From positions 1 through 53,003 of the forward strand of contig JAHHHD010000036.1 in the NCBI GenBank assembly GCA_019359505.1: a stretch of DNA of 53,003 bases. Direction: 5' to 3'. Made by a program: the position numbers and the translations under genes. Below are positions 51,466 through 53,003 of this stretch, piece by piece. The notes under the pieces are model-generated. The model saw only the letters and a list, made by a program, of their open reading frames with translations. It was not told where the DNA came from and did not search any database. This DNA comes from Drouetiella hepatica Uher 2000/2452. Lineage in GTDB: Bacteria; Cyanobacteriota; Cyanobacteriia; Elainellales; Elainellaceae. Within the stretch, counting starts at the first letter, position 1. Every line of letters begins with the position of its first letter.

Positions 51466-52541
51466 TGAGGATAACCAGAGTAAAGGTGCACAGGACTTGC
51501 TTATTTTTGCTCAGCATCGTTTTACTATTGACAGGCTGTGCCCAAGGATTGGAGATCTCAAAAGAAAATATTGACCATTCATCTAGTGAAGATCAGCCCT
51601 TAAAAGAAAAATTAGGGATTCAGCAGGTTGAGCGTAAACTAGCTAAACCCCCTTTAACCCAAGGCTCGGCTCAACAGGGCATTGTGCTGCCAGATGTAAA
51701 ACCCGTGGAGATGGAAGGAACATTGGCGATATCGGGAGCGCAGGCAGTTTTGCCGATTAGTCAGGCTATTACCCAACGCTTTATTCAAGACGGCTACCCC
51801 GGTAAGATCGCGCTTTCTGATATCAATACTGAAGTTGGCTTCAAGCTATTTTGCGAAGAAAAAGTAGATATCGTCAATTCGACTCGCCCCATAACCAGTC
51901 AGGAGTCAGCCGCCTGTGCGAAGTCAGGTATTGAGCCAATAGGCTTTCCAATTGCCACCGATGCAGTCACTGTTGTCGTTAGTTCTCAGAATGATTTCGT
52001 TCCAAGCAGCCTGAAACGCGATGAATTAGCAAAGGTATTCACTGCCGAAAAGTGGTCAGATGTGAGATCCAAATGGCCAGAAGAGTTGATTAAACGCATT
52101 GTTCCATCTGGAGCAGGTACTGGAGGATCAGTTGAGTTGTTTTCCCAAGCTATCCTCAAGGGAAATACCAGCGAACTCACGAATGCTCCTAATACAGTAT
52201 TTTATGACTTTGCAGAGCAACTGCACTCAGAAGCTCTCATTAATCCCTACATGGTTGGCTTTCTAGGGTACGGCTCCTATCAGCAGAACCGGGACAAGCT
52301 GAAAGCGATCGCTATTGATGAAGTAGACCCCTTCCTGCAAAATTACCCCATAACTCGCCCGCTATACATTTATGCGGATGCTAACGCAATTCGGGAACGC
52401 CCCGAAGTAGAAGGGTTTATTAACTATTACTTGACCTATGTGAGCGATGAAGTTCTCAGTCTGGGCTACTTTCCCATTAAACCGACTGTATTGAATGAGG
52501 CAAAAACTGAATTGTTGCAAGTGAAGGGGGTAGTGGACTAG
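51462..52541 (+). CDS. PstS-like substrate-binding lipoprotein
   Basis: A 359-residue exported binding protein whose ATG overlaps the MscS stop (ATGA), so they are translationally coupled. It has a lipoprotein signal with LLTGC (lipobox, Cys near residue 26), then a Pro/Glu-rich linker. The periplasmic-binding fold matches PstS-like proteins: LAISGAQAVLPISQAITQRF, VDIVNSTRPITSQESAAC, FPIATDAVTVVVSSQNDFVP and VPSGAGTGGSVELFSQAIL. Classic PstS phosphate ligands (S-T-G-S motifs) are partly present. No PstABC transport genes follow in the window, so it may be an extracytoplasmic sensor for the channel instead of a transporter subunit. Confidence 0.88.
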   Translation: MMRITRVKVHRTCLFLLSIVLLLTGCAQGLEISKENIDHSSSEDQPLKEKLGIQQVERKLAKPPLTQGSAQQGIVLPDVKPVEMEGTLAISGAQAVLPISQAITQRFIQDGYPGKIALSDINTEVGFKLFCEEKVDIVNSTRPITSQESAACAKSGIEPIGFPIATDAVTVVVSSQNDFVPSSLKRDELAKVFTAEKWSDVRSKWPEELIKRIVPSGAGTGGSVELFSQAILKGNTSELTNAPNTVFYDFAEQLHSEALINPYMVGFLGYGSYQQNRDKLKAIAIDEVDPFLQNYPITRPLYIYADANAIRERPEVEGFINYYLTYVSDEVLSLGYFPIKPTVLNEAKTELLQVKGVVD

Positions 52542-52707
52542 ACCTGTGGAAATGGAGGAAACTTAGAGAGTTGTCGGGGTCGAGCCGAGATACTGATATC
52601 GTTGGCGAATTCATGAAAAAATTGTAAGAAATTATAAGCAGGCTGAGGAGTGACAGAATCGAGAGTCAGGATAAAGGTATAGGAGTATTTGCTAGGAGGA
52701 CCCTGCC

Positions 52708-52899
52708 ATGTCACTACACTCTGAAGCGATTCCTGCCATTCCTGAAGAAACAGTTCGCATTGCTCGTGCTGCCTTCTCTAGAGGAAACTTGTACATGAGA
52801 ATGTGGGATGAACTGGGGACCTTTTACCAGGATGAAGATTTGCTCACCTCTATCCCCGGCGAGGACAATTGGCAGAAGTGTGAAATGTCAATTACATAG
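52708..52899 (+). pseudogene. IS1182-family transposase N-terminal fragment
   Basis: The frame begins MSLHSEAIPAIPEETVRIAR, then AAFSRGNLYMRMWDELGTFY and QDEDLL, the typical start of IS1182-type transposases. AGGAGGA precedes the ATG by 8-9 nt. After about 47 residues the match ends and a stop follows at 52897, so only the first tenth of the gene is left. Confidence 0.8.
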
Positions 52900-53003
52900 G
52901 CGTGTGAATTTAAAGGCACTTTCTTCTCTTATTGAGCTGCTGAGATCGGTTGAGAGATCAAAAACAGAAGAGATCGCGGCTGACTCAAAACGACAATTAT
53001 CAG

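Overview
The window looks like part of a large plasmid, or a plasmid-derived accessory region, from a filamentous cyanobacterium of Leptolyngbya/Nostoc type. The evidence is the dense GCGATCGC (HIP1-type) octamers, a CyRepA1-like plasmid replication protein, a ParA/ParB pair with candidate centromere sites, a second orphan ParB, and several families typical of cyanobacteria (XisH/XisI, CYP110-like P450, DUF2887 Rpn-like nuclease, Uma2, NACHT with a C-terminal helical domain, DUF4058). Much of the DNA between genes is decayed mobile-element and pseudogene debris. All assignments come from reading the translated sequence; no database was searched.

Layout. 1-6600: small unknown genes, a MITE-like element, a GNAT acetyltransferase, a glycosyltransferase pseudogene with three in-frame TAA codons, and a three-gene operon of unknown function (one protein has a weak archaeo-eukaryotic-primase look). 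7245-11600: the replication module, with CyRepA1, a candidate regulatory RNA/terminator region, an XRE repressor with a palindromic operator, and a ribbon-helix-helix protein. 11673-13416: a compact plus-strand cluster consisting of a small unknown protein, an HTH protein, a protein with a RAMP/Cas7-like glycine-rich C-terminus, a degenerate 5-bp-period repeat array and an HNH endonuclease. 13652-20024: orphan ParB, tyrosine recombinase and a NACHT STAND ATPase. 20058-27912: P450, Rpn-like nuclease, XisHI, ParAB with parS candidates, a PDDEXK (YhcG-like) nuclease and a Uma2 protein. 28351-38700: metabolic genes (saccharopine-dehydrogenase-like, secreted M20 peptidase, S9 glutamyl-endopeptidase-like) scattered among broken integrases, IS6- and IS701-type transposase pieces, an ABC permease fragment and dispersed hairpin repeats.

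39187-52541 is the most coherent block. A minus-strand run encodes an EF-hand NADPH oxidase (NOX5-like), a Tat-exported flavin amine oxidase, a short histidine-phosphatase-like protein, a 39-residue single EF-hand ORF, a single-domain globin, an unknown protein, and a tandem-globin/transmembrane/pentapeptide-repeat fusion. A divergent plus-strand run encodes a Cache-HAMP-cyclase-homology-globin receptor whose cyclase active-site residues are all replaced, a MscS channel with a cyclic-nucleotide-binding-like domain, and a PstS-like lipoprotein. Four globin domains, one superoxide-producing oxidase and one H2O2-producing oxidase in one locus suggest a membrane redox/O2/Ca2+ signalling system.

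The two most interesting items are (a) the 5-bp-period array between the RAMP-like and HNH genes and (b) the globin-NOX-amine oxidase locus. The window ends in an IS1182-type transposase fragment.
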